Shown: positions 8,932 through 18,155, counted from the first letter of the stretch. The stretch: DNA of 64,000 nucleotides from Opitutaceae bacterium (GCA_003164715.1 PLTZ01000019.1:84419-148418), one strand, 5' to 3'. Made by a program: numbers and translations. The notes: generated from the letters alone by a model not told the origin.

Positions 8932-9002
8932 CTGCTTTCAAGGGGCGAGCGGCGCGGCTTGTAGAAGACCCCGGGAAGCCGATAGGCTCGTGCGCTCAAA
9001 CC

Positions 9003-10952
9003 ATGACCGCCCCATCGCTGCCCTCCTCGGAGCCGGCGCGCGAACAACGATCGGCCATCCTGTTCTGCTGCGCCTGCCTGGTCGCCGCCGTGGCGGCCGC
9101 CTATGGCCAGAGCCTCGGCGGCCGGTTCCTCTACGACGACATCGAGTCCATTGCCGAGAACACGACCATCCGGCAGTTCTCGACCGCGCTCAGGCCCCCG
9201 GACGGCGCGACCGTGAGCGGCAGGCCCTTCCTCAACCTCACGTTCGCCGTCAACTACGCCGTGTCGGGCCCGCGGGAGTGGAGCTATCACGCGGCGAACG
9301 TGGCGATCCACGCCGCCTCGGCGCTTCTGCTCCTGGGGATCGTGCGCCGGACCCTGCGGACGCCGGCCGCCGGCCCGCGCAGCGGCCCCGAAGCCCTGGC
9401 CATTGCGTTCGCGGCGGCGCTCCTCTGGGCGCTCCACCCCCTGCAGACGGAGTCGGTCGCCTATGTCGTGCAGCGGGCGGAGTCGCTCATGGGGTTATTC
9501 TATCTCCTGACCCTGTACGCCTTCATCCGCTTTGCGGGCGGCGGAGCGCGGGCGCGCCTCTGGGGGATCGCGGCGTTCGCGGCGTGCCTCTTCGGCATGG
9601 CCACGAAGGAGGTCATGTCGACCGCGCCGCTTGTCGTGTTCCTCTACGACCGGACGTTTGTCTGCGGATCCTTCGCCGGGGCGTGGAGGAGGCACCGGGT
9701 CCTCCTCCTCGCGCTGGCCTCGTGCTGGCTGCCGATGGCGGGGTTTGCGTGGCTCGGGGGCGGGCGCAGCGGGACCGCCGGTTTCGGTTCGGGCGTCGCC
9801 TGGTGGGCCTACGCGCTCTCGCAGCTGCGGGCGGTGGTGCTCTACCTGCGGCTCTGCGTCTGGCCCCATCCGCTGATCGGGGATTACGGCCGCTTTCTCG
9901 GAGGCGGACGCCTTGAGGTCGCGCTCGGCGCGGTCCTTATCGCAGGCCTTGCCGTTGGCACCGTGGCGCTCCTCAGGAGGAACCGCCCGGCGGGATTCGT
10001 CGGGGCGTGGTTCCTGCTCATCCTGGCCCCCACAACGAGCGTGATCCCTGTCTCAACCGAGATCATTGCCGAGCACCGGATGTACCTGCCCTTGGCCTCC
10101 GTCGCGACCGTCTTCGCAGCCGCGCTCTATGCGGTGATCGGCCGGCCGAGACCCTTCCTTGTGCTTGTGGGGGCCCTGGCGCTCGTTCTCGGCGCGGCGA
10201 CGGCATCAAGGACGCGGGTCTACCGGGACGCCGAGGCGTTCTGGACGGACGACGCCCTGAAGGTCCCCGGCAACGCGGGAGCGTGGAACAACCTGGGGGC
10301 GATCCTGGCGGGCAAGGGCGACCACGCCGCGGCCATCGAGCACTACCGCCGGGCGCTGGCGCTCGTGCCCACGTTCGCGTTCGCGCATTTTAATCTCGGC
10401 AACTCGCTCGCCGCGACGGGCCGCGTGGCCGAGGCGGCCTCGGAGTACGAGGAGGCCCTGAAGTTCCGGCCGAAGGACCCGGTCATCCACAGGCGCCTCG
10501 CCTACGCCTTGGCGGCAGGGAAGCGGGGCTACGCCGCCGCCGCCGAGTACCGCGAGGCGCTGCGCCTAGAGCCGGGGAGCGCGGAGGCGTGGGCCGGGCT
10601 CGGAGCCGCGATGGTGCAGGTCGGCAACCTGCAGGAGGCGGCGGAAGCGGACGCGCAGGCCGTCCGGCTGCGACCGGACCACGCGGCAACGAGGGTCGAC
10701 TACGGGGATGTCCTCGTGCAGCTGGGGCGCAACGCCGAGGGGATCCGGCAGTACCGGGAGGCGCTGCGCCTCGAGCCGGGCGCCGCGGACGTCCACAACA
10801 ACCTGGGGGGCCTGCTCGCCGAGGGCGGGGACTTGGCGGGGGCGAGGGCCGAGTTCGAGGAGGCCCTGCGGCTCAGGCCCGACTACGCCGACGCGCGCGG
10901 CAACCTTGAGCGCGTGCGGGCGCTGGAGGGCCAGGCGGGGAGCCGGCGATGA
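9003..10952 (+). CDS. TMTC-like multi-pass membrane protein with C-terminal TPR repeats (paralogue A)
   Basis: A 649-residue protein resembling bacterial relatives of eukaryotic TMTC O-mannosyltransferases (GT-C fold). After the first membrane helix comes the loop acidic pair FLYDDIESI (D45, D46), expected in GT-C enzymes to bind the metal or lipid-linked sugar. LHPLQTESVAYV and a third motif, AEHRMYLPL, are shared by all five paralogues here. About ten hydrophobic segments run to residue 405. Seven TPRs (34-residue period) then fill the C-terminus, presumably on the periplasmic face. The next paralogue overlaps by ATGA. Glycosyl transfer is inferred; donor and acceptor are unknown. Confidence 0.8.
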   Translation: MTAPSLPSSEPAREQRSAILFCCACLVAAVAAAYGQSLGGRFLYDDIESIAENTTIRQFSTALRPPDGATVSGRPFLNLTFAVNYAVSGPREWSYHAANVAIHAASALLLLGIVRRTLRTPAAGPRSGPEALAIAFAAALLWALHPLQTESVAYVVQRAESLMGLFYLLTLYAFIRFAGGGARARLWGIAAFAACLFGMATKEVMSTAPLVVFLYDRTFVCGSFAGAWRRHRVLLLALASCWLPMAGFAWLGGGRSGTAGFGSGVAWWAYALSQLRAVVLYLRLCVWPHPLIGDYGRFLGGGRLEVALGAVLIAGLAVGTVALLRRNRPAGFVGAWFLLILAPTTSVIPVSTEIIAEHRMYLPLASVATVFAAALYAVIGRPRPFLVLVGALALVLGAATASRTRVYRDAEAFWTDDALKVPGNAGAWNNLGAILAGKGDHAAAIEHYRRALALVPTFAFAHFNLGNSLAATGRVAEAASEYEEALKFRPKDPVIHRRLAYALAAGKRGYAAAAEYREALRLEPGSAEAWAGLGAAMVQVGNLQEAAEADAQAVRLRPDHAATRVDYGDVLVQLGRNAEGIRQYREALRLEPGAADVHNNLGGLLAEGGDLAGARAEFEEALRLRPDYADARGNLERVRALEGQAGSRR

Positions 10953-12769
10953 GAACGCTCGTGCGAGTCCTCGTGATCGTGGGCCTCTCCGCGTGGATCT
11001 ATTCGCCGTGCATCCGGGGCGCGTGGCTCTGGGACGACGGCCTGGAGGTCGCCCAGAACCTGGCCCTGAGGGAGCCGGGCGGCTGGTGGCGCCCCTTCGT
11101 TCACCCCCAGGGCATGGACTATTTCCCGCTGAAGAGCAGCCTCCAGTGGGTTGAATGGCGCCTCTGGGGCGCCAGTCCCGTGGGCTACCACCTGGTCAGC
11201 CTCGGCCTCCACATGGCGAGCGCGCTCCTCATCTGGCGGCTGCTGCGGCTGCTGGGAGTGCGCTTCGCGTACCTTGGCGGGCTCCTCTTCGCCGTGCACC
11301 CGCTGGCGGTGGAATCGGTCGCATGGATCTCGGAGTTCAAGAACACCGTGTCCCTTCCGCCGCTGCTTCTAGCCGCGGCGGCATTTGTCCGCTTCGACCT
11401 CGAGCGGCGGCCACGGCAGCGGATGGCCGCCCTCCTCTGGTTCGCCGCGGCGCTCGCGTGCAAGACCTCGGTTGTCATGTTCCCGGCGGTCCTCCTCGTC
11501 TTCGCCTGGTGGAGGCGGGGGCGGATCGGGTTCGGCGACCTGCGGGACGCGGCGCCGTTTTTCGGGGCCTCGGCGGCGATGGGCGCGGCGACCGTGTGGT
11601 TCCAGTGGTCGCGTGCGATCGGGATCGCCGGGACCCACGGGGGACTTGCCGAAAGAATCGGCCAGGCGGGATGGAGCGTCCTTGCGTACGCGCGCCAGTC
11701 CGTTTGGCCGGCGGCCCTCGCGCCGATCTATCCCCCGGCAGGGGGATCCCTTCCCGGGATCGTGGCATGGCTAGGGGTCGCGGCCGTCCTCGCGCTCCTC
11801 TGGGCCTACCGAAGGGGCTGGGGAAGGCACGCCCTCCTCGGATCGGGCTGGTTCCTCCTGAACCTCGCGCCCGTCCTCGGGATCATCCCGATGGCCTACC
11901 TGAGGATCTCGCCGAGAGCGGACCATTTTGCGTATGTGCCGCTCGTCGGATGGGTGGGCCTCGCCGCGGCGGCCTACGGCGCCGCCGTGGACGCTTGGCA
12001 TAGAAAGGTCGGCCCCAGGGCTGTCCTGCGGCTTTCGCTTGCCGTGGGGGTCGCCGCGGTAGCCTGCGCGATGGTCCTTCTTGCGCGCGCCCATGCGGCC
12101 GCGTTCAGGGACGAGAAGGCGCTCTGGTCGTTCGCCGTCGAGCGCAACCCCGGGGCCTGGCTCGCCCGCAATAACCTGGGCAGGGTGCTGCTACAGGAGC
12201 GCCGCCCGGCCGAGGCCGAGGAGCAGCTGCGCGCGGCGATCGCCCTCGAGCCCGACTCGGCCGAGGCGCACGCGAACCTCGGGAACTGCCTTGCCGATGA
12301 GGGCCGCGCCCTGGACGCCCGTCGGGAATATGCCGAGGCCCTGCGGATCGACCCCGGATTCGCCGGCGGCCATTACGACCTCGGGCTGTCCCTCTTGAGT
12401 TCGGGCCTCCCGGGCCCGGCGTCCGACGAGTTCCGGGCCGCGCTTAGGCTCGATCCGGGGCACACCCAGGCCCACAACAGCCTCGGCCTCGCGCTCGCCG
12501 GATTGGGGAGGCCCTCGGAGGCGATGGAGGAGTATCGGCGGGCCCTCGGGCTCGACCCCGGGCTTGCCGAGGCCCGCCTGAACCTCGGGAACCTGCTCTT
12601 CAGGCAGGGGAGGCTGGAGGACGCGGTACGGGAGTACCGCGAGGCCCTAAAAAGCGCGCCGGATTACGCGGGGGCCCACTACAACCTCGGCCAGGCCCTG
12701 GACGCGCTTGGCCGCCGGGACGAGGCCCGGGCCGAGTTCGAGAAGGCCCGGGGCGCGGCAAATCATTGA
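10949..12769 (+). CDS. TMTC-like multi-pass membrane protein with TPR repeats (paralogue B)
   Basis: This second member of the array has 606 residues. The first loop carries WLWDDGLEV (D29, D30) and the family motif appears as VHPLAVESVAWISEFKNT. MAYLRISPRADHFAYVPL is the third shared motif. It is closest to paralogue D: both have DYFPLK followed by QWVEW and LWG in the first loop. Around ten membrane segments precede six TPRs from about residue 390 to the end (for example AHANLGNCLADEGRALDARR). The start overlaps the stop of paralogue A by four bases, so translation is probably coupled. The catalytic role is inferred from the GT-C/TMTC resemblance. Confidence 0.8.
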   Translation: MRTLVRVLVIVGLSAWIYSPCIRGAWLWDDGLEVAQNLALREPGGWWRPFVHPQGMDYFPLKSSLQWVEWRLWGASPVGYHLVSLGLHMASALLIWRLLRLLGVRFAYLGGLLFAVHPLAVESVAWISEFKNTVSLPPLLLAAAAFVRFDLERRPRQRMAALLWFAAALACKTSVVMFPAVLLVFAWWRRGRIGFGDLRDAAPFFGASAAMGAATVWFQWSRAIGIAGTHGGLAERIGQAGWSVLAYARQSVWPAALAPIYPPAGGSLPGIVAWLGVAAVLALLWAYRRGWGRHALLGSGWFLLNLAPVLGIIPMAYLRISPRADHFAYVPLVGWVGLAAAAYGAAVDAWHRKVGPRAVLRLSLAVGVAAVACAMVLLARAHAAAFRDEKALWSFAVERNPGAWLARNNLGRVLLQERRPAEAEEQLRAAIALEPDSAEAHANLGNCLADEGRALDARREYAEALRIDPGFAGGHYDLGLSLLSSGLPGPASDEFRAALRLDPGHTQAHNSLGLALAGLGRPSEAMEEYRRALGLDPGLAEARLNLGNLLFRQGRLEDAVREYREALKSAPDYAGAHYNLGQALDALGRRDEARAEFEKARGAANH

Positions 12770-12801
12770 CTCCGAAGGGGAAGGTCGGACGGTTATCCCT
12801 C

Positions 12802-14733
12802 ATGCGGCGACCCGGATTATCAGGCGCGGTTGCACTCGCGCTTCCCATTGCGGTGGTTGCGGCCTACTGGCCCGCGCTGCGCGGCGGGTTTATCTGGGAC
12901 GACGATGCGCACGTGACGCGCGTGGACCTGCGCCCGCTCCACGGCCTCTGGAGGATCTGGTCGGAGCCCGGCGCGACCCAGCAGTACTACCCGGTCCTGC
13001 ACAGCGCTTTCTGGATCGAGCACCGCCTCTGGGGCGACTCGGCCCTCGGCTACCACCTGCTCAACGTGGCGCTGCACCTCCTGGCGACGCTCCTCTTGTA
13101 CCGGGTGCTCCGGCGCCTGGCGGTGCCTGGGGCGCTCCTGGCGGCCTCGGTCTTCGCGCTTCATCCGGTGTGCGTCGAGACGGTGGCCTGGGTCTCGGAG
13201 CAGAAGAACACGCTGTCCGCCGTGTTCTACATGGCGGCGGCGCTGGCCTACCTCCGCTTTGACGAGAAGCGGCGGTGGGGCGCCTACGCGCTCGGAACGG
13301 CCCTCTTCGCCCTCGCGCTCCTCAGCAAGAGCGTCACGGCGACGCTTCCCGCGGCGCTCCTTGTCGTGCTCTGGTGGAGGCGGGGCCGCCTTTCCCCCAA
13401 GGGCGACGTTCTCCCCCTGGCGCCGTGGTTGGGCATGAGCGCCGCCGCGGGGCTCATGACCTCGTGGATGGAGCGCACCTTCATCGGCGCCTACGGCGCG
13501 CCGTTCCAGCTCGGTCTCGCCGATCGGTTCCTCGTCGCGGGCCGGGTCGCCTGGTTCTACCTGGGGAAGCTGCTCTGGCCGGCGGGCCTGAACTTCATGT
13601 ACCCGCGCTGGAGCGTGGACGCCCATGCGGCGTGGCAGTACGCGTTCCCCGCCGCCGCCGTCGCGGTCCTGGCGGCCCTCGTTGCGCTCAGGCGCCGCTC
13701 CCGCGGCCCGCTGGCGGCGGCGCTCCTTTTCTTGGGGACGCTGTTTCCCGCCCTCGGGTTCATCAACGTGTACCCCTTTGTCTTCTCCTTCGTCGCCGAC
13801 CACTTCCAGTACCTGGCTGCCGCGGGCCTCGTCTCGTCCTTGTCCGCGGCCGCGGTGATCGGCCGGGATCGTCTGGCGCCGGCCGGCCGGTCCGCCGCGC
13901 AGGCCGCGGCCGCCTGCCTGGTCGTGGTCCTCGCCGCGCTCACCTGGATGCAGTGCAGCCGGTACGGCGACATCCAGACCTTCTACGAGTCGATTCTCGA
14001 GCGGAACCCGGCCAGCTGGCTGGCGCACGACAACCTGGGTGTCGTCCTCGTCGCCCGGGGAAGGGCGGGTGAGGCCGCCGGGCACTACCGGGAGGCCATG
14101 CGGCTCAATCCCTCCTATCCGGAGGCCTTCAACAACTACGGAAACGTGATGGCGAAGGAGCGGCGCTGGAGCGAGGCCGAGGAGGCGTACGCGGGGGCGC
14201 TTCGGGCGAGGCCGTCGTTCTTCGCGGCGCAGTTCAACTGGGGAACTGCCATGAACGACGCCGGGCGCTACGCCCAGGCCGAGCGGCATTTCAGGAGCGC
14301 GCTCGCGCTCAAGCCCGACTATGCGCAGGCCCATTACGGGCTGGCCAACGCCCTGGCCAACATGGGCCGCCTCCCGGACGCGGTCGCAGAGTACGGGGAG
14401 GCCCTGAGCCTTTTGCCCGCTTTTCCGGAAGCCCGTGCCAACCTGGGGCTCGCACTGGCCGAGCAGGGCCATTGGGCGCAGGCCCTTCCGCAGGTCGAGG
14501 AGGCCATCCGGCTGCGTCCGGGCTACGCGGAGGCCCATGCCTACCGCGGGTTTTCGCTGGCGGGATCGGGCCGGTTCTTGGAGGCGATCTCGGAGTACCG
14601 CGAGGCGATCCGCCTCGGGGCGAACAGCGCGGACCTCCACTATCAAACCGCGGTGGCACTCGGCAAATTGGGCCGCACCGACGAGGCGAATGCCGAGTTT
14701 GCCGCAGCCAGGCGTCTTGAGGGGAGCCGTTAG
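12802..14733 (+). CDS. TMTC-like multi-pass membrane protein with TPR repeats (paralogue C)
   Basis: This third array member has 643 residues from ATG 12802. An in-frame TTG at 12766 would overlap the stop of paralogue B and add 12 residues; the ATG gives a better N-terminus (short basic stretch, then a hydrophobic helix). The first loop has FIWDDDAHVT (D33-D35) and the family motif reads LHPVCVETVAWVSEQKNT. VADHFQYLAA replaces the ADHFAY segment of B and D. About ten hydrophobic helices are followed by seven TPRs from about residue 400. It differs enough from A, B and D to suggest an old duplication. Confidence 0.79.
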   Translation: MRRPGLSGAVALALPIAVVAAYWPALRGGFIWDDDAHVTRVDLRPLHGLWRIWSEPGATQQYYPVLHSAFWIEHRLWGDSALGYHLLNVALHLLATLLLYRVLRRLAVPGALLAASVFALHPVCVETVAWVSEQKNTLSAVFYMAAALAYLRFDEKRRWGAYALGTALFALALLSKSVTATLPAALLVVLWWRRGRLSPKGDVLPLAPWLGMSAAAGLMTSWMERTFIGAYGAPFQLGLADRFLVAGRVAWFYLGKLLWPAGLNFMYPRWSVDAHAAWQYAFPAAAVAVLAALVALRRRSRGPLAAALLFLGTLFPALGFINVYPFVFSFVADHFQYLAAAGLVSSLSAAAVIGRDRLAPAGRSAAQAAAACLVVVLAALTWMQCSRYGDIQTFYESILERNPASWLAHDNLGVVLVARGRAGEAAGHYREAMRLNPSYPEAFNNYGNVMAKERRWSEAEEAYAGALRARPSFFAAQFNWGTAMNDAGRYAQAERHFRSALALKPDYAQAHYGLANALANMGRLPDAVAEYGEALSLLPAFPEARANLGLALAEQGHWAQALPQVEEAIRLRPGYAEAHAYRGFSLAGSGRFLEAISEYREAIRLGANSADLHYQTAVALGKLGRTDEANAEFAAARRLEGSR

Positions 14734-14746
14734 GGGCGCTGCGCAC

Positions 14747-16729
14747 ATGGCAACCGAGCCGCAATTCCGCCCCATGGGTTCAAGAGGAACCCGGGCTCTG
14801 CTGGCGGCGCGAATCTCGGCGATCGCGCTTGCGTGCGCGTGGGTCTACTCCCCGGCGGCCTCTGGCGGATGGATCTGGGACGACTTCCAGGAGGTCGCGG
14901 CGAACCCGGCACTGAAGGGTGCGGGCGGCCTCGCGGACGCCTGGCTCGGCCGGGCGGGCCCCGACTATTTCCCGCTGAAGACCACGTTCCAATGGGTCGA
15001 GTGGCACCTTTGGGGCGACGCGACCCTTGGCTACCATCTGGCGAGCGTCGCGCTGCACCTCGTGAGCGCGTTTCTCCTCTGGAGGGTCTTGGCCAAGCTC
15101 GGCCTCCGGACCGCCTGGCTCGGCGGCCTTGTGTTCGCGGTCCATCCGCTCGCGGTCGAGTCCGTCGCCTGGGTCGCCGAGCTCAAGAACACGCTGTCGC
15201 TCCCGCTGCTTCTGCTCGCGATCGGCGCATACCTCGATTTCGACCGGGACCGGAGGGCCCGGGAGCTCCTCGCCGCGTCCGCATGGTTCGCGGCCGCGAT
15301 GCTGTGCAAGAGCTCGGTGGTCATGCTGCCTCTCGTGATCCTTCTCCTCGCCTGGTGGCGGAGGGGCCGGGTGGGGTGGTCCGACCTCAAGGCTGCCTCG
15401 CCCTTCCTAGGCATCGCGCTCGTCCTTGGCCTCGTCACGGTGTGGTTCCAGGAGCACCGGGCGGTGGTGGACCAGGACCTCGGGTTGGGCGGGATCTGGG
15501 CCCGGTGCGCCCTGGCGGCCCGCGCGCTCCTGTTCTACGCCGGGAAATGCGCCCTGCCCGTGGGCCTCATGCCCGCGTACCCGCGCTGGGATGCGGCGGC
15601 CCCCGGCGCGTGGTTCTGGCTCACGTGGCTAGCCGTCGCGATCCTGGCCGCATGGGCCTGGCGCAGCCGCGGGGGCTGGGGCCGGCACGCCCTCCTTGGG
15701 GCCGGTTTCTTCGCGCTGAACCTTGTTCCGGTCCTCGGGCTCGTGCCGATGGCCTACCTGAGAATTTCGTGGGTCGCAGACCATTTTGCCTACATCTCTC
15801 TCGCGGCCGCGGCCGGGCTCGCCGCCGCCGGGATGGACCTGCTCCTGGTTTGGGTGAAGTGGCCCGCCACGGCGTGGTGCGCCGCGGCCGCGGTCCTCGC
15901 CGCGTTGGCCCTTGAGAGCCGCGGCCTCGCCGCGGTCTACACCGGGGACGAGTCCTTCTGGGCTTTCGCCGCAGCGAGGAATCCCGGGGCGTGGATCGCC
16001 CACGACAACCTCGGGCTGGCCCTCTACGGCCGCGGAGACGATGGCGGGGCCATCGCGCAGTACCGGGAGGCCCTGCAGATCAACCCGGGCGACGATGCGG
16101 TCCACGTGAACCTGGGCAACGCCCTCGCGCGCACCGGCCGGCCCCTCGAGGCGCAGGCCGAGTTCCGCGAGGCGATCCGCATCCGGCCCGACGACACGGA
16201 TGCGCGCACGGACCTCGGCAACCTTGCGTTCTCCGCGGGACGGTTTGCCGACGCCGTCAGGGAGTACGAGGGGGTCCTGCGGCTCCGGCCCGCGGACCGG
16301 GAGGTCCGGCGCGCCTGCGCGGAGGCCCACTACCGCAGCGGCAACGAGCTCGGCAACGCCGGGCGCCTCGCCGAGGCCGTGGCCGAGTATTCGCAGGCGC
16401 TTCGCCTCTGGCCGGACTTCGTCCAGGCCCGCGCGAACCTGGGCCTGGCGTTTTCGGAAGAGGGCAGGACGGCCGAGGCCGTGGCGGAGCTTGAGGAGGC
16501 GGTCCGCGCGAAGCCCGACTACCCTGAGGCGCAGGCCTACCTCGGCCTCGCGCTCTTCCGGGCGGGCCGCCCCGCCGAGGCCGCGGCCCACTACGAGGAG
16601 GCGCTCAAGCGGGATCCCGACTCCGCCGACCTTCATTACAATCTGGCCGTGGCCCTCCGTGCCGCCGGCCGGCCCGAGGAGGCCCGGGCGCATTTCGAGG
16701 CTGCCGCGCGGATTGGCGCCCGGCATTAG
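14747..16729 (+). CDS. TMTC-like multi-pass membrane protein with TPR repeats (paralogue D)
   Basis: This fourth array member has 660 residues. ATG 14747 was chosen; ATG 14774 is a possible alternative. The first loop has GWIWDDFQEV (D45, D46); VHPLAVESVAWVAELKNT and MAYLRISWVADHFAYISL are the shared motifs. About eight TPRs occupy residues 400-660. One repeat near residue 530 is stretched by about seven residues (RRACAEAHYRSGNELGNAG). It begins 13 bases after paralogue C and ends 10 bases before dinB, so it lies inside one probable transcript. Function is inferred as for the other paralogues. Confidence 0.8.
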   Translation: MATEPQFRPMGSRGTRALLAARISAIALACAWVYSPAASGGWIWDDFQEVAANPALKGAGGLADAWLGRAGPDYFPLKTTFQWVEWHLWGDATLGYHLASVALHLVSAFLLWRVLAKLGLRTAWLGGLVFAVHPLAVESVAWVAELKNTLSLPLLLLAIGAYLDFDRDRRARELLAASAWFAAAMLCKSSVVMLPLVILLLAWWRRGRVGWSDLKAASPFLGIALVLGLVTVWFQEHRAVVDQDLGLGGIWARCALAARALLFYAGKCALPVGLMPAYPRWDAAAPGAWFWLTWLAVAILAAWAWRSRGGWGRHALLGAGFFALNLVPVLGLVPMAYLRISWVADHFAYISLAAAAGLAAAGMDLLLVWVKWPATAWCAAAAVLAALALESRGLAAVYTGDESFWAFAAARNPGAWIAHDNLGLALYGRGDDGGAIAQYREALQINPGDDAVHVNLGNALARTGRPLEAQAEFREAIRIRPDDTDARTDLGNLAFSAGRFADAVREYEGVLRLRPADREVRRACAEAHYRSGNELGNAGRLAEAVAEYSQALRLWPDFVQARANLGLAFSEEGRTAEAVAELEEAVRAKPDYPEAQAYLGLALFRAGRPAEAAAHYEEALKRDPDSADLHYNLAVALRAAGRPEEARAHFEAAARIGARH

Positions 16730-16739
16730 GAGGACGCGC

Positions 16740-17924
16740 GTGCCGGGGCCGCCCACCATCGTCCACCTGGACGCCGACGCGTTCTTCGTGTCGTGCGAGC
16801 AGGCGCGCGACCCGACGCTCGTCGGCAAGAAGTGCGCCGTGGGCGGCCGCGAGCGCGGGATCATCTCTTCGGCGAGCTACGAGGCGCGGGCGTGCGGCGT
16901 GTACACGCCCATGCCGACCGCCCGCGCGCTGCGCGTCTGCCCGGACCTCATCATGATCCGCCACACCTTTGGCCTCTACAGCGAGGTTTCGAGGAAGATG
17001 TTCGACCTGTGCGAGGCCCTGACGCCCGCCGTCCAGCGCAACTCGATCGACGAGGGCTACCTCGACCTCGGTCCCTGCCGCCTGGGCACGGTCGAGGCCG
17101 TCGAGGCCGCGGTCCGCGGCCTGCAGCGGCGGATCTGGGACGAGCTCAGGATCCCGGTCTCTATGGGCATCGCGTCGAACAAGCTGGTCGCCCAGATCGC
17201 CTCGAAGCACAGGAAGCCGCACGGCTTCGTGGTCGTGCGGCCCGGGGAAGAGGCGGCCTTCCTCGAGCCCCTCCCGCTCGGGCGGCTGCCGGGCGTTGGC
17301 GTGAAGACCGAGGCGGCGCTCGCCCGCCTCGGCCTGCGGCTCGTGCGCGACCTCTTCGGGCGCGGCGAGGCCGAGCTCGCCGCGGCGCTCGGCCGCGACT
17401 GGCGCAGGATGCTGGCGCAGGCGAGGGGCGAGGACGACAGTCCGGTCGAGACCGGAAGCGAGGACGCCAAGAGCTACTCGAAGCAGGAAACCTTTCCGGC
17501 CGACGTGGGCGACTTCGCGCAGGTCGAGCGCGTGGCGAAGGGCATGGTCGACGAGCTCATGGCCAAGGTGCGCTCCGACGCAGCGAAGGTGAGGACCCTG
17601 ACGATCAAGGTGCGCTACGCCGACTTCACCCAGGAGTCGAGCGGGCGGAGCCTGGAGGCGGCGGCCGACATCGAGGCGCCCTTTTATCCGCTTGTCTCCC
17701 CGCTCTTGCGCGCGGCATGGGGCAGGAAGAGGCCGCTGCGGCTCGTGAGCGTCAAGCTCTCGGGAGTCGACGCGGGCCCCTCCCAGCTGGAGATGTTCGC
17801 GCAGGCCGACGACAAGCGCCGGAAGCTCGCGGGCGTCCTCGACCGGCTCAACAAGGGCGGCCGCGACGCGGTCGTGATCCACGGGCACCAGCTCCCCCAG
17901 GGGCCCGTGCGTAACAAGAAATAG
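16740..17924 (+). CDS. dinB: DNA polymerase IV (Y-family translesion polymerase)
   Basis: This error-prone polymerase bypasses damaged template bases. The 394-residue product begins at GTG 16740, seven bases after a full AGGAGG ribosome-binding site. The catalytic acids are in IVHLDADAFFVSCEQ and NSIDEGYLDLG. The YEARACGVYTPMP segment and the thumb helix-hairpin-helix LPGVGVKTEAALARLGL are present, followed by a little-finger domain. The last residues include QLEMFAQ, a likely beta-clamp-binding motif (QLxMF). It is probably transcribed with the TMTC-like array, an unusual setting. No LexA-like box was seen just upstream. Confidence 0.93.
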   Translation: MPGPPTIVHLDADAFFVSCEQARDPTLVGKKCAVGGRERGIISSASYEARACGVYTPMPTARALRVCPDLIMIRHTFGLYSEVSRKMFDLCEALTPAVQRNSIDEGYLDLGPCRLGTVEAVEAAVRGLQRRIWDELRIPVSMGIASNKLVAQIASKHRKPHGFVVVRPGEEAAFLEPLPLGRLPGVGVKTEAALARLGLRLVRDLFGRGEAELAAALGRDWRRMLAQARGEDDSPVETGSEDAKSYSKQETFPADVGDFAQVERVAKGMVDELMAKVRSDAAKVRTLTIKVRYADFTQESSGRSLEAAADIEAPFYPLVSPLLRAAWGRKRPLRLVSVKLSGVDAGPSQLEMFAQADDKRRKLAGVLDRLNKGGRDAVVIHGHQLPQGPVRNKK

Positions 17925-17944
17925 GATACTTTTCGCGGGCCGGC

Positions 17945-17977
17945 GGGCCCCGGGGTGGGGTCCATAGCCCGGGGCCC
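17945..17977 (+). terminator. G+C-rich hairpin after dinB
   Basis: A perfect 10-bp stem (17945-17954 with 17968-17977) with a 13-base loop starts 21 bases after the dinB stop. No T tract follows, so this may be a 3'-end stabilising structure or a weak terminator. Confidence 0.45.
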
Positions 17978-18088
17978 CGAGGCGGCTCCCAAGACCCTCT
18001 GCGGGAGCGCCGGAGGGCGCTGCGCATCCCTTGTCCTCGGAAGGCTGCCAAAAATCAAAAAATTTAACAAATGATGCGCATAAACCTG

Positions 18089-18117
18089 TTGACGGCGGAA
18101 AATCAAAGCGCAATAGG
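18089..18117 (+). promoter_or_regulatory. nrdB: Possible nrdB promoter
   Basis: TTGACG at 18089-18094 is followed after 17 bases by AATAGG at 18112-18117. The -10 match is weak (3 of 6). The position is attractive because the -10 falls within the first NrdR-like box, and the region 18044-18085 just upstream is markedly A+T-rich, like an UP element. No other feature was recognised in the rest of the 338-base gap between dinB and nrdB. Confidence 0.35.
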
Positions 18118-18123
18118 TTGTGG
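18108..18123 (+). promoter_or_regulatory. NrdR-like box 1 upstream of nrdB
   Basis: The 16-mer GCGCAATAGGTTGTGG fits the known NrdR palindrome acaCwAtATaTwGtgt at the key positions C4, A5, A6, T7, A8, T11, T12, G13, T14 and G15. NrdR is the ATP/dATP-sensing repressor of ribonucleotide reductase genes. A second box lies 32 bases downstream, centre to centre. Confidence 0.65.
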
Positions 18124-18139
18124 CCGATCGGGGAGGTTA

Positions 18140-18155
18140 CCACATCCTGTTGTGG
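18140..18155 (+). promoter_or_regulatory. NrdR-like box 2 upstream of nrdB
   Basis: The 16-mer CCACATCCTGTTGTGG has the outer palindromic CCACA/TGTGG arms and matches A3, C4, A5, T9, T11, T12, G13 and T14 of the NrdR consensus. Its centre is 32 bases, about three helical turns, from that of box 1. This is the typical NrdR pair arrangement. Confidence 0.65.
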
